Assembly (NCBI GenBank): GCA_002059205.1
Contig: MVCQ01000106.1
Span: 1 to 10,824, forward strand
Direction of reading: 5' to 3'
From: Candidatus Latescibacteria bacterium 4484_107
Lineage (GTDB): Bacteria; Latescibacterota; 4484-107
Length of the DNA: 10,824 nucleotides
Below, piece after piece: positions 1 to 6,870 of the stretch. Position 1 is the stretch's first letter, and each line of letters opens with the position of its first letter. Under the pieces are notes generated by a model. The model was not told the DNA's origin. It did no database searches and saw only the letters and a list, made by a program, of their open reading frames with translations. A program made the translations under genes and the position numbers.

Positions 1-4
1 TGGA

Positions 5-55
5 GAAAGTGGGAGTGTGAGATTTTACTGCCGAATTTCTCACTTTCACACTTTC
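5..55. repeat. Imperfect palindrome upstream of mlaF
   Basis: The arms 5-22 and 38-55 are 18 nt each. They pair with 15 Watson-Crick pairs, one G-U and two mismatches around a 15-nt loop. The right arm read on the other strand shows an 8-nt near-repeat, GAAAGTGT then GAAAGTGA. It ends 14-26 nt before the possible starts of the ABC ATPase gene. There is no T-run after the stem, so it is not a textbook terminator. It belongs by architecture, not by sequence, with the palindromes at 1537-1582, 6361-6442, 6818-6852 and 7899-7985. Confidence 0.7.
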
Positions 56-81
56 ATCGTGCTTTTCCGGTGCAACCAAAA

Positions 82-819
82 ATGGAACTGATGGTCGAGG
101 TAGAAGATCTTTATTCCACGTACGGGGATCGCTTCGTGCTCGAAGGCGTGACGATGCAGGTGCGCGCGCACGAGATCATGACGATTGTAGGCGGAAGCGG
201 CTGCGGGAAGACCACGCTTCTTAAACACATCATCGGACTTTATACGCCGCATTCGGGGCGGATCCGGCTATTTGGCCGGGATATGATCGGAATGGACGAA
301 GCGGAGTTCGGTGCGCTGCTGAAGCAGATCGGGGTGATGTTTCAACACGGTGCGTTGTTGAATTCGATCACGGTGGGGGAGAACGTGGCGCTTCCGCTTC
401 AGATGCACACGGATCTTTCCGATGCGTTGATCTACAAGATCGTGCGGATGAAGCTGCATCTCGTCGAGTTGGATCACGCGTTCGACTTGTATCCCCCGGA
501 ATTGTCGGGCGGGATGAGAAAGCGGGCCGCACTGGCGCGGGCGATTGTGATGGATCCCAAAATTCTTTTCTGCGACGAGCCTTGCGCCGGGCTGGATCCG
601 ATGCTTTCCTTAGAGATCGACCGGCTGTTGACGACGCTGAACCACACGTTGAATATGACCATCGTGCTCGTCACGCACGAGCTGGAAAGCATCCGGCGGA
701 TCGCGCACCGCATTACGATGCTGGACGCAGGAAAGGTGCTTTTCTCCGGAACATTGGAGGAGGCGGAGCGTTCGGGGATTCGGCGGATGGAGGAGTTCTT
801 TTTGAAACGTGAAACGTAA
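82..819 (+). CDS. mlaF: MlaF-type ABC transporter ATP-binding protein
   Basis: This is the ATPase subunit of an Mla/Ttg2-type ABC importer, a family that moves phospholipids between outer and inner membranes. Counting from ATG 82 (245 aa) I see Walker A GGSGCGKTT at 37-45, the Q-loop glutamine at 88 in FQHGALL, the signature LSGGMRKRAALARA from 141, Walker B ILFCDEPCAGLDP from 161 and the H-loop histidine at 199. The SGGMRKRAALARA form of the signature is typical of the MlaF branch. The start is uncertain: GTG 70, ATG 82 and ATG 91 are all in frame, and none has a strong Shine-Dalgarno site. No MlaE permease or MlaD follows; partners may lie upstream of the window. The last codons (LKRET) are made of a 7-nt repeat, GAAACGT twice, that continues past the stop. 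Confidence 0.85.
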   Translation: MELMVEVEDLYSTYGDRFVLEGVTMQVRAHEIMTIVGGSGCGKTTLLKHIIGLYTPHSGRIRLFGRDMIGMDEAEFGALLKQIGVMFQHGALLNSITVGENVALPLQMHTDLSDALIYKIVRMKLHLVELDHAFDLYPPELSGGMRKRAALARAIVMDPKILFCDEPCAGLDPMLSLEIDRLLTTLNHTLNMTIVLVTHELESIRRIAHRITMLDAGKVLFSGTLEEAERSGIRRMEEFFLKRET

Positions 820-870
820 GCCGTAAGATGCGGATGCTCTTAACGTAAGCCGTAAGATGCGGATGCTCTT
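804..870. repeat. 7-nt array and perfect 29-bp tandem duplication
   Basis: Positions 804-838 read as successive 7-nt units: GAAACGT, GAAACGT, AAGCCGT, AAGATGC, GGATGCT. The 29-nt block 813-841 is repeated exactly at 842-870 with no spacer. The first block covers the last codons and stop of mlaF, so the array is partly coding. The 15-mer at 803-817 recurs exactly at 1536-1550 in front of the transketolase gene. Each 29-nt unit could fold a small bulged hairpin (AAGA with TCTT). Two adjacent copies with no spacer are not a CRISPR. Confidence 0.85.
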
Positions 871-905
871 TTGGTGATAGGCTGGTAAGATAGGGAGACA
901 GTGCT

Positions 906-1238
906 GTGGCTGGTAAGCATCAAGAACCGCTTGCGAAGTCCTTCGATGAATTGATTCGTTTATCGAAGCATCCTGTTCTCGTCGATTTTTGGGCGGAGTG
1001 GTGTGGCCCTTGCCGTATGGTTGCACCGGTGGTAGAACAGATCGCCAAGGAATACTCCGGGCGTTTGGTCACGGTCAAGGTAAACATCGAAAGGAAGCCT
1101 CATATAGCGGCGCGGTACCATATCCAGAGTATTCCGACGATTATGATGTTCTGGAAGGGAGAAGCCATCATGAGGGTCCTGGGGGCCCAGCCTTATGCCC
1201 AATTGAAGCAGCAGATTGATTCGAATTGGCCTCAGTGA
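906..1238 (+). CDS. trxA: Thioredoxin
   Basis: This is a small cytoplasmic thiol-disulfide oxidoreductase of 110 aa, the normal size for thioredoxin. The redox motif WCGPC is at 32-36 (cysteines 33 and 36), preceded by VLVDFWAE as in classic thioredoxins. The cis-proline is Pro77 in SIPTIMMF, and a glycine follows in the expected K-G turn. No signal peptide is visible. The start is GTG 906, supported by AGGGAGA at about 892-898. The C-terminal helix ends with LKQQIDSNWPQ. It lies about 87 nt after mlaF, separated by the 29-bp duplication, so co-transcription is possible but not shown. It could be a thioredoxin-like protein with a dedicated partner rather than the general thioredoxin. Confidence 0.9.
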   Translation: MAGKHQEPLAKSFDELIRLSKHPVLVDFWAEWCGPCRMVAPVVEQIAKEYSGRLVTVKVNIERKPHIAARYHIQSIPTIMMFWKGEAIMRVLGAQPYAQLKQQIDSNWPQ

Positions 1239-1536
1239 TGCAAGAACCTTCCGCCTCTTTCTCTGCTTGCCGCCGTGATTTACGGATCGAGAATGGTCGG
1301 GACGCAGGCCATTTTTGGAATTCGTGTAATTCAGGCAATGAAACCGGGAAAGGGGAGGGGACGATTGCGTGTTATTTTGATCCGTCCTTTCATTACAAGA
1401 TAGACGCCTTATTTGGGCTTTCTCTTTGGTCTAAAGCCAGGCATGGCTTCGACAAGTATATACGATCGCGATTCTGAGAAATAGGGGACTCTGGGAAGGC
1501 CGCCAGATCGCTCCATTCGTTACTTATGTGAACTAT
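1239..1536. other. Intergenic gap, no credible gene
   Basis: About 300 nt follow the thioredoxin stop. A TTG-started frame at 1226-1477 exists, but it overlaps the thioredoxin end, lacks a ribosome site and gives no recognisable protein. The thioredoxin frame itself stays readable after its stop to about 1403, with a hydrophobic stretch but no convincing start. A small stem, GGCTTT with AAAGCC at 1416-1438, has no following T-run. I see no RNA gene or clear promoter. Confidence 0.5.
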
Positions 1537-1582
1537 GAAACGTGAAACGTGATGCGTGCACTTTTTTTACGTTTCGCGTTTT
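1537..1582. repeat. Palindrome upstream of transketolase
   Basis: The left arm 1537-1550 is GAAACGT twice. The right arm 1569-1582 pairs with all 14 positions if two G-U pairs are allowed (12 Watson-Crick). The 18-nt loop contains a third 7-nt near-unit, GATGCGT, and a run of seven T. The right arm ends 7 nt before the GGAGGG ribosome site at 1590-1595. The 15-mer 1536-1550 is identical to 803-817. It could act as a terminator-like or translation-modulating stem; this is inference. Confidence 0.75.
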
Positions 1583-1600
1583 ATTCCATGGAGGGCAGGA

Positions 1601-3547
1601 ATGATTCTCAAAGGATTTCAAGAGGAACGATTAGACGCAGAAGCGATCCGCATGTTTCAGACGTTATCGAGAAGAACGCGGGGCGATATTCTAACGATGA
1701 CAACGCTGGCGGGATGCGGTCATCCCGGAGGTTCGATGTCGTCTGTTGATATTTACTTAATGCTAACTTCCTGCGCCAATGTGGATCCGAATGATCCCAG
1801 TAAGCCGGACCGGGATCGGATCGTGATCAGCCATGGCCATACTTCGCCGGCGGTTTACGCGGTGTTGGGACGGATGGGATTTTTCGACGCGGAAGAGGCG
1901 ATTTCCACGTTTCGGAAGGCGGGGAGCATCTTTGAGGGGCACGTGGAGCATAGGATTCCGGGTATAGAATGGAGCACGGGAAACCTGGGTCAGGGGCTTT
2001 CCGCGGGCTGTGGCTTTGCCCTGTCCGGCCGGTTGGCGGGAAGGCATGCTCAGATCTTCGTGGCGATGAGCGATGGGGAGCAGACCAAAGGGCAGGTGGC
2101 CGAAGCCCGGCGTTTCGCCAAGAAATATGCGTTGAATAACGTTACGGTGATTATAGATTACAATGAGCTTCAGATCAGCGGCTCCATTCATAAGGTGATG
2201 CCTCAGCACACGAAGGCGCTTTACCTCGCCGACGGGTGGAAGGTGTTGGAGGCCGACGGACACGATCCGAAGGCCCTTTATCAAGTTCTGCGGGAGGCGG
2301 TGCATACGGAGGATACGCCGGTGGCTATCCTGGCCCACACTAAGATGGGGCAAGGCGTTCCCTTTATGGAAAACGAGGTGACGTTTCACGGCAAGACGTT
2401 GAACGCGGAGCAGTATCGCGCTGCGATGGAGGAGCTTGGCTTGAAGGACGATCTTGATCGCTACCGAAAGCTTCGGGATGGGTTCGACGGTGAAGCGGGA
2501 AGTGGGCAATCCGCAATCCGCAATCCGCAATCCGCAATCGTTATCGATACGGGCGTTCCTCGTACTTATGCCCCGGAGGAGAAGACGGACAACCGGAGCG
2601 CGTTTGGGAATGCGCTGATGGATTTGGGGGGGCTGAACTGCGGCAGGACGGATCGAACGCCCATCGCGGTGCTGGACTGCGATCTGGGCCCTTCGGTCAA
2701 GACCGGCGATTTTGGGAAGGCGTTTCCGGATTATTTTTTCCAGGGAGGCGTTCAGGAGCATCATACCGCCACGCTTGCCGGAGCGCTTTCAAAAGAGGGG
2801 ATTCCGACGTTTTTTGCGGATTTCGGAGTCTTCGGCGTGGATGAGACGTATAATCAGCATCGCCTGAACGACATCAACGAGACGAATGTGAAGTTGGTGT
2901 GCACGCACGTGGGCCTTGATGTGGGGGAGGACGGCAAGACGCATCAGTGCATTGACTATATTGGGGTGATGCGCAACCTCTACGGGTACCGAATTATTAT
3001 GCCGGCGGATCCAAATCAGACCGATCGGGCGGTCCGGTACGCGGCCGGGGAGCCGGGGAACTTTTTTATTGGGATGGGCCGCTCCAAGTTGCCGGTGATC
3101 ACAAACGAAGAAGGAGCGCCTTTCTTCGGCGGAGACTACACGTTTCGCTATGGGAAGGCAGACCTCGTGCGGGATGGAAAGGATGCGGCGGTGATCTCGA
3201 TGGGAGGGATGCTGTATCGGGCTATCGAGGCTGGTGAGCGGCTGGCCGAGCAGGGGTTTTCCGTAAAGGTGCTGAATTTCTCCTGTCTGAGCGCCCCTGA
3301 CGTGGAGGCCATCCGGGAAGCTGCGAACACGGGTGTGGTGATCACGTACGAGGATCACAACGTCTATACCGGTTTGGGAAGCATCGTGGCCGGGGTGATC
3401 GCCGAGCAGGGGCTTCGGACGCGATTTAAAAGGATGGGCGTCGCGGAGTATGGCGTTTCCGGCACGCCGGATGCGCTTTTCAGGATATATGGGCTGGATG
3501 TGGAGGCTTTAGTGGAGGCGGTGATCGAGGAGGTTGGGCGAAGGTGA
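1601..3547 (+). CDS. tkt: Transketolase, single-chain
   Basis: This thiamine-diphosphate enzyme moves two-carbon ketol units in the non-oxidative pentose phosphate pathway. From ATG 1601 (648 aa; GGAGGG at 1590-1595) the N-terminal cofactor half shows GHPGGS at 40-45, ISHGHTSPA at 76-84, TGNLGQGLS at 126-134, SDGEQTKGQ at 157-165 (serine where GDGE is usual) and DYNELQISG at 186-194. The pyrimidine-binding half has GGVQEHH with the expected activating Glu386, then VGEDGKTHQ and a C-terminal transketolase domain. The length is close to the usual 620-670. The linker between the halves, residues about 303-313, is encoded by a 7-nt tandem repeat and reads SAIRNPQSAI. A longer in-frame reading from 1556 would run through the upstream palindrome and is unlikely. 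The next gene starts 46 nt downstream. Confidence 0.92.
   Translation: MILKGFQEERLDAEAIRMFQTLSRRTRGDILTMTTLAGCGHPGGSMSSVDIYLMLTSCANVDPNDPSKPDRDRIVISHGHTSPAVYAVLGRMGFFDAEEAISTFRKAGSIFEGHVEHRIPGIEWSTGNLGQGLSAGCGFALSGRLAGRHAQIFVAMSDGEQTKGQVAEARRFAKKYALNNVTVIIDYNELQISGSIHKVMPQHTKALYLADGWKVLEADGHDPKALYQVLREAVHTEDTPVAILAHTKMGQGVPFMENEVTFHGKTLNAEQYRAAMEELGLKDDLDRYRKLRDGFDGEAGSGQSAIRNPQSAIVIDTGVPRTYAPEEKTDNRSAFGNALMDLGGLNCGRTDRTPIAVLDCDLGPSVKTGDFGKAFPDYFFQGGVQEHHTATLAGALSKEGIPTFFADFGVFGVDETYNQHRLNDINETNVKLVCTHVGLDVGEDGKTHQCIDYIGVMRNLYGYRIIMPADPNQTDRAVRYAAGEPGNFFIGMGRSKLPVITNEEGAPFFGGDYTFRYGKADLVRDGKDAAVISMGGMLYRAIEAGERLAEQGFSVKVLNFSCLSAPDVEAIREAANTGVVITYEDHNVYTGLGSIVAGVIAEQGLRTRFKRMGVAEYGVSGTPDALFRIYGLDVEALVEAVIEEVGRR
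2492..2540. repeat. 7-nt tandem array inside tkt
   Basis: Seven consecutive 7-nt units fill 49 nt: GAAGCGG, GAAGTGG, four copies of GCAATCC, then GCAATCG. The core 2506-2539 is 4.9 perfect copies. Three units equal 21 nt, so the array encodes a 7-residue repeat in any frame and has no stop on either strand. It falls in the interdomain linker of transketolase, where insertions should be tolerated. Confidence 0.95.
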
Positions 3548-3593
3548 GGGTGGTGCCGTTGGGAGTGCCAAATTACAGAGAAGAGGGCGGAAA

Positions 3594-5315
3594 ATGATTG
3601 AACAGGTTACCCTCCGTTACTTCAAGCGATTCCGGGAAGAGACTTTTGATGTCTCGGAAAGCGTTATTTTGGTTGGTCCGAATAATACGGGAAAAACTAC
3701 GTTACTTCAGGCTATAGCCGTTTGGGATTTGGCGCTTCGGAGATGGATCGAAGAGCGCGGTCCTGAATCCGGTTCCACAGCCAAAAAACGTACAGGAGTC
3801 GCCATCAGCCGTCGGGATTTTACTTCTATTCCACTACGGGAAATGAATTTATTGTGGACGGATCGCTCCACGGCGCTCTACAAAGAGGAGTTGAAAGAGG
3901 GGCAGAAACTTGGGACGCCCCGCTTATTGGAGATAGAGGTAAAGGGAAAGGGGGCAAAAGGCGATTGGTGTTTGATTTTGGAATTTGCCTACCGCTATCC
4001 CGATCTGATTCATGTCAGGCCTTCGGAAAAAACGCCAGTGGAACCCATTCTGGAAGCCATAAGCGACTCCCAAGTGGTACACGTGCCTCCCTTCTCAGGT
4101 ATCGGAGCAGAGGAAACCCATTACGATAGAGCCTATCAAGACTTGCTCATAGGTCAAGGCAAATCCGGAGACATATTACGCAATATCTTGTTGGAGGTGA
4201 ACCGAGAGAATCCGGACGAATGGAAGCAACTGTGCGATGACATAAAAGATATGTTTGGTTACCAACTTCTGCCTCCTGTGTATGAAGGTCGCCCCTTTAT
4301 TGTATGCGAGTACCAGCCGGGTGTTTCGAATAAAGGAAGATCTCGCAGCCTGCCGAAGTTAGACATTTCCTGTGCGGGAAGTGGTTTTTTGCAGGTGCTT
4401 ATACTACTTGGATTCTTCTATGCACGACCGGCATCTATACTGCTCCTCGACGAACCCGACGCCCATTTGCACGTGATTTTACAAAAGCAGGTGTACGACC
4501 GTCTTCGGGAGATTGCTCGTCGTCGTGCTTGTCAGTTGCTTATTGCAACCCATTCAGAAGTATTGGTAGAGGGTACCTCACCGGAGAAGATCGTTTCGTT
4601 TTTTGAGCATCCGCACAAATTGATGGCTGACGTTGAGCGTGAACGAGTTCGTGAGGCACTGAAACGTCTGACCAGTTTAGATCTTTTAATGGCCGAGCAA
4701 GCCCCTGGGGTGCTGTACGTAGAGGGGGAGACCGATCTGAACTTGTTGCGCGAATGGGCAAGGGTTCTTGAACACCCAGCCTGTCTTTTTTTTGCGCAAA
4801 GCCCTTTCTGGCACAATAATCAAGGCAGGCATCCGCGTGAGGCGAGAAGTCATTTTTTCGCATTGCAGGCCGTGAAACCGGACATTCACGGGGTTTTAGT
4901 TCTTGACGGAGACCATCGTCAACTTTCGGAGCATGAGGTGTCGGCTGAGGGTTTGATCATTGTGCGTTGGAGACGCTACGAAGCGGAAAGCTACTTGGTG
5001 CATCCCGAGGCATTGGCTCGATTTGTCAGAGGAGCAACGCCTGATCTTTTTACAACGTGCTCCGTGGAAAAGGGACTGGATTACTTGAAGAACCAACTCC
5101 CTCCGGCGGTCTATAGAGATCCCCTGGCCGACCACGACTACTTAAATGCCACGCCCGCCAGCAAGACGTTGTTGCCCGGCTTTTTTGAGGCGGCAGATGT
5201 GCCGTTGACGAAGAATGAATATTATCAAGTTGCGGCACAGATGCTCCCCGAAGAAATCCCAGATGAGGTGAAGGAAAAGCTGGATAAAATTTGTGAGGCA
5301 TTCAATATAGGTTAA
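3594..5315 (+). CDS. OLD-like ATPase with C-terminal TOPRIM domain
   Basis: This predicted 573-aa ATP-dependent nuclease-like protein joins an ABC/SMC-type ATPase to a TOPRIM domain, the layout of the OLD family. Visible parts: Walker A GPNNTGKT at 28-35; Walker B ILLLDEPDAHLH with Asp286-Glu287; switch THSE at 319-322; TOPRIM glutamate in VEGETD at 376-381 (Glu377); DGD at 438-440; an RRYEAESYL segment near 460-468, resembling the RxxExENYL-type segment I associate with DUF4435/TOPRIM proteins. ATG 3594 is chosen because AGAGGGCGG lies just before it; the frame is open back to 3534 but that part overlaps tkt. Two 60-nt samples are 43% and 50% GC against 65% in a tkt sample, suggesting acquisition. 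No UvrD-like GajB partner is beside it. A fused PARIS-like ATPase-TOPRIM is an alternative. Defence is inferred. Confidence 0.85.
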   Translation: MIEQVTLRYFKRFREETFDVSESVILVGPNNTGKTTLLQAIAVWDLALRRWIEERGPESGSTAKKRTGVAISRRDFTSIPLREMNLLWTDRSTALYKEELKEGQKLGTPRLLEIEVKGKGAKGDWCLILEFAYRYPDLIHVRPSEKTPVEPILEAISDSQVVHVPPFSGIGAEETHYDRAYQDLLIGQGKSGDILRNILLEVNRENPDEWKQLCDDIKDMFGYQLLPPVYEGRPFIVCEYQPGVSNKGRSRSLPKLDISCAGSGFLQVLILLGFFYARPASILLLDEPDAHLHVILQKQVYDRLREIARRRACQLLIATHSEVLVEGTSPEKIVSFFEHPHKLMADVERERVREALKRLTSLDLLMAEQAPGVLYVEGETDLNLLREWARVLEHPACLFFAQSPFWHNNQGRHPREARSHFFALQAVKPDIHGVLVLDGDHRQLSEHEVSAEGLIIVRWRRYEAESYLVHPEALARFVRGATPDLFTTCSVEKGLDYLKNQLPPAVYRDPLADHDYLNATPASKTLLPGFFEAADVPLTKNEYYQVAAQMLPEEIPDEVKEKLDKICEAFNIG

Positions 5316-5337
5316 GTTGATCAAAGAGAGGATTTCT

Positions 5338-6350
5338 ATGAAAACGACCTCAAAAATTAAAAGGGCGGAACATCCTGAATCTACGGACAGCGACCTGACT
5401 TACGCCGCCGCCGGGGTGGACATAGACGCGCAGGAACGGACGACGCGCCGGATCCGGGACTTAGCGCGCAGCACGTTCTCGCCGGAGGTCCTCACGGATA
5501 TCGGGTTGTTCGGCGGGCTGTTTGCTCCGAAATGGCGGGATTACAAGGAGCCTGTGTTGGTTTCAAGTGTCGATGGGGTAGGCACGAAGCTCAAGGTGGC
5601 GTTTATGATGGACAAGCACGACACGGTGGGGGTGGACATCGTGAATCACTGCGTCAACGATATTTTGGCTCAGGGAGCGGAGCCGCTGTTCTTTATGGAT
5701 TATCTGGCGATGGGCAAGCACCGGGAGGACGTGGCCGTGGATCTGATCCGGGGGATGGCCGCGGGATGTCGCCGGGCGGGCTGTGCGCTTCTCGGCGGAG
5801 AGATGGCGGAGTTGCCGGATTTCTATCAGCCGGGGGAATACGATCTGACGTGTTGTTGGGGCTTGGCTCGGATGGGCTGCATACGAACGGGTATTCGCTG
5901 GCGCGGAAGCTGATTTTCGAGGTCGAGGGGCTGACGGTGGAGGACTTCGTAGAGGCGTTGGGCTGCACGGTGGGGGAGGAGTTGCTTCGGCCGCACCGGT
6001 CCTACGCGGGGCCGGTGTTGAGCCTGATGAAACAGGTGACGGTGAAAGGGATCGCGCACATCACGGGCGGCGGAATGAGCGATAACATTCCGAGGATTCT
6101 GCCGGAGGGGACCTCTGCGCACATTCGGCTTGAAAGTTGGCCCGTGTCTCCGATTTTCCGTCTTTTGGAGAGGATCGGACGCATCGAGGCGAAGGAGTTG
6201 TTTCGGACGTTCAACATGGGCGTTGGGATGGTACTTGTTCTGGATTCGCAGGAGGCGGAGCAGGCGCGCCGGATTTTGGAAAGGGAAGGGGAGCGCGTGT
6301 ACAGGGTGGGTGAGATTGCGGTTGGGGAGCGGGACGTATGTTTCGCGTAA
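5338..6350 (+). pseudogene. purM: purM, broken by internal deletion and frameshift
   Basis: Phosphoribosylformylglycinamidine cyclo-ligase (AIR synthetase) makes aminoimidazole ribotide in purine synthesis. The first frame, from ATG 5338 (AGAGAGGA at 5325-5332), carries LTYAAAGVDIDA, SVDGVGTKLKVA, VDIVNHCVNDILAQGAEP and GEYDL, then loses homology and stops at 5913. A second frame resumes exactly at 5847 with DVLLGLGSDGLHTNGYSLARK and continues through HITGGGMSDNIPR and FNMGVGMVLV to the stop at 6350. Compared with E. coli PurM as I recall it, about 22 residues between GEYD(L/V) and DVL are missing. A 67-nt loss would explain both this and the frame change, and restoring it gives 1080 nt, exactly 360 codons. 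There is no start suitable for reinitiation at the join. Real mutation or assembly error cannot be told apart here. Confidence 0.88.
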
Positions 6351-6442
6351 TGAGGAATGGCAATGAGCAATGAGCGATACTTTTCCAATCGCTCCGAATT
6401 GGGGTGGTTGGTTGGGGTATTATTTTTGCTCATTATTTATTA
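6347..6442. repeat. 7-nt array and palindrome between purM and vanZ-like gene
   Basis: From the purM stop, 7-nt units run GTAATGA, GGAATGG, CAATGAG, CAATGAG, CGATACT (6347-6381). Arms 6361-6375 and 6428-6442 pair over 15 positions with 11 Watson-Crick, two G-U and two mismatches. Inside are GATAC with GTATT and CCAAT with ATTGG, giving a nested fold. The right arm ends 2 nt before the AAGGGG ribosome site of the next gene. Almost the whole spacer is this element. Confidence 0.75.
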
Positions 6443-6456
6443 AAAAGGGGTTGAGG

Positions 6457-6822
6457 ATGAAGGGTTCGTTTGTAAAATTTCAATTGCCTGCATTTGTCTG
6501 GGCGGGCATCATTTTTTTTGTATCCTCGCTGAACAAAGTGCCGACTCCGTCGCTGGGCTTGTTGTCGTGGGACAAAGCGGCGCATTTTGGGGTGTTTGCC
6601 GTTTTTGGGATTTTGTTAGTTCGTGCTTTCCGGGGACGCTTTGTGCCCGCGTTCGTTGTGGGTGTGGGATGGGGCGCGCTGGATGAGATCCATCAGCTTT
6701 TTGTAGTGGGCCGGACTTCCAGTGTGTACGATTTTATAGCGGATGCGGTAGGGGTGATCACGGTGGTCGGAGGGGTTATCCTCTTCAGGAAAATCAGGGC
6801 GAAGACATCGGAGACCGGTTGA
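6457..6822 (+). CDS. VanZ-like membrane protein
   Basis: This small integral membrane protein of 121 aa belongs to the VanZ-like family. VanZ of enterococci gives low-level teicoplanin resistance, but most family members have no known role, so resistance should not be assumed. About four hydrophobic segments lie near residues 9-24, 43-57, 62-75 and 93-110. Family motifs are WDKAAHF at 38-44, the DEIHQ box at 76-80 and GRTSSVYDFIADAVG at 85-99. ATG 6457 is chosen because AAGGGG lies at 6445-6450. An in-frame ATG at 6370 would add 29 residues encoded by the repeat element and is rejected. The stop overlaps the next palindrome. Confidence 0.85.
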   Translation: MKGSFVKFQLPAFVWAGIIFFVSSLNKVPTPSLGLLSWDKAAHFGVFAVFGILLVRAFRGRFVPAFVVGVGWGALDEIHQLFVVGRTSSVYDFIADAVGVITVVGGVILFRKIRAKTSETG

Positions 6823-6852
6823 TAGTTGACAGTGGGACAGGTGTCTATCAAC
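6818..6852. repeat. Stem-loop between vanZ-like gene and oxidoreductase
   Basis: GTTGATA (6818-6824) is followed by the 7-nt near-copy GTTGACA (6825-6831). The first pairs perfectly with TATCAAC at 6846-6852, and GACA (6828-6831) pairs with TGTC (6842-6845) around a 10-nt loop. Four T follow, so it could be a weak terminator. It overlaps the TGA of the upstream gene and ends 9 nt before the GAGGG ribosome site at 6862-6866. Confidence 0.7.
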
Positions 6853-6870
6853 TTTTAAAATGAGGGCGTT

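Noticed and set aside
813..870. Possible CRISPR because the repeat is 29 nt
   Set aside because: Only two copies and no spacer between them; it is a simple tandem duplication.
610..1026. 138-codon - strand frame over mlaF end and thioredoxin
   Set aside because: Antisense shadow of two clear genes, crossing their boundary and the repeat, with no recognisable motif.
1226..1477. 83-codon + strand frame after thioredoxin
   Set aside because: Needs a TTG start inside the thioredoxin gene, has no ribosome site and no family resemblance.
1763..2764. Long - strand open frame of 333 codons inside tkt
   Set aside because: It is the antisense shadow of a GC-rich gene with unmistakable transketolase motifs; its protein is low-complexity and unrecognisable, and part of it is just the reverse reading of the 7-nt repeat.
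5532..5846. First part of the second purM frame as a separate gene
   Set aside because: Upstream of 5847 this frame gives low-complexity glycine-rich sequence, and the true PurM frame runs opposite it in phase.
6370..6456. N-terminal extension of the VanZ-like protein
   Set aside because: These codons come from the palindrome element; the real start at 6457 has AAGGGG just upstream.
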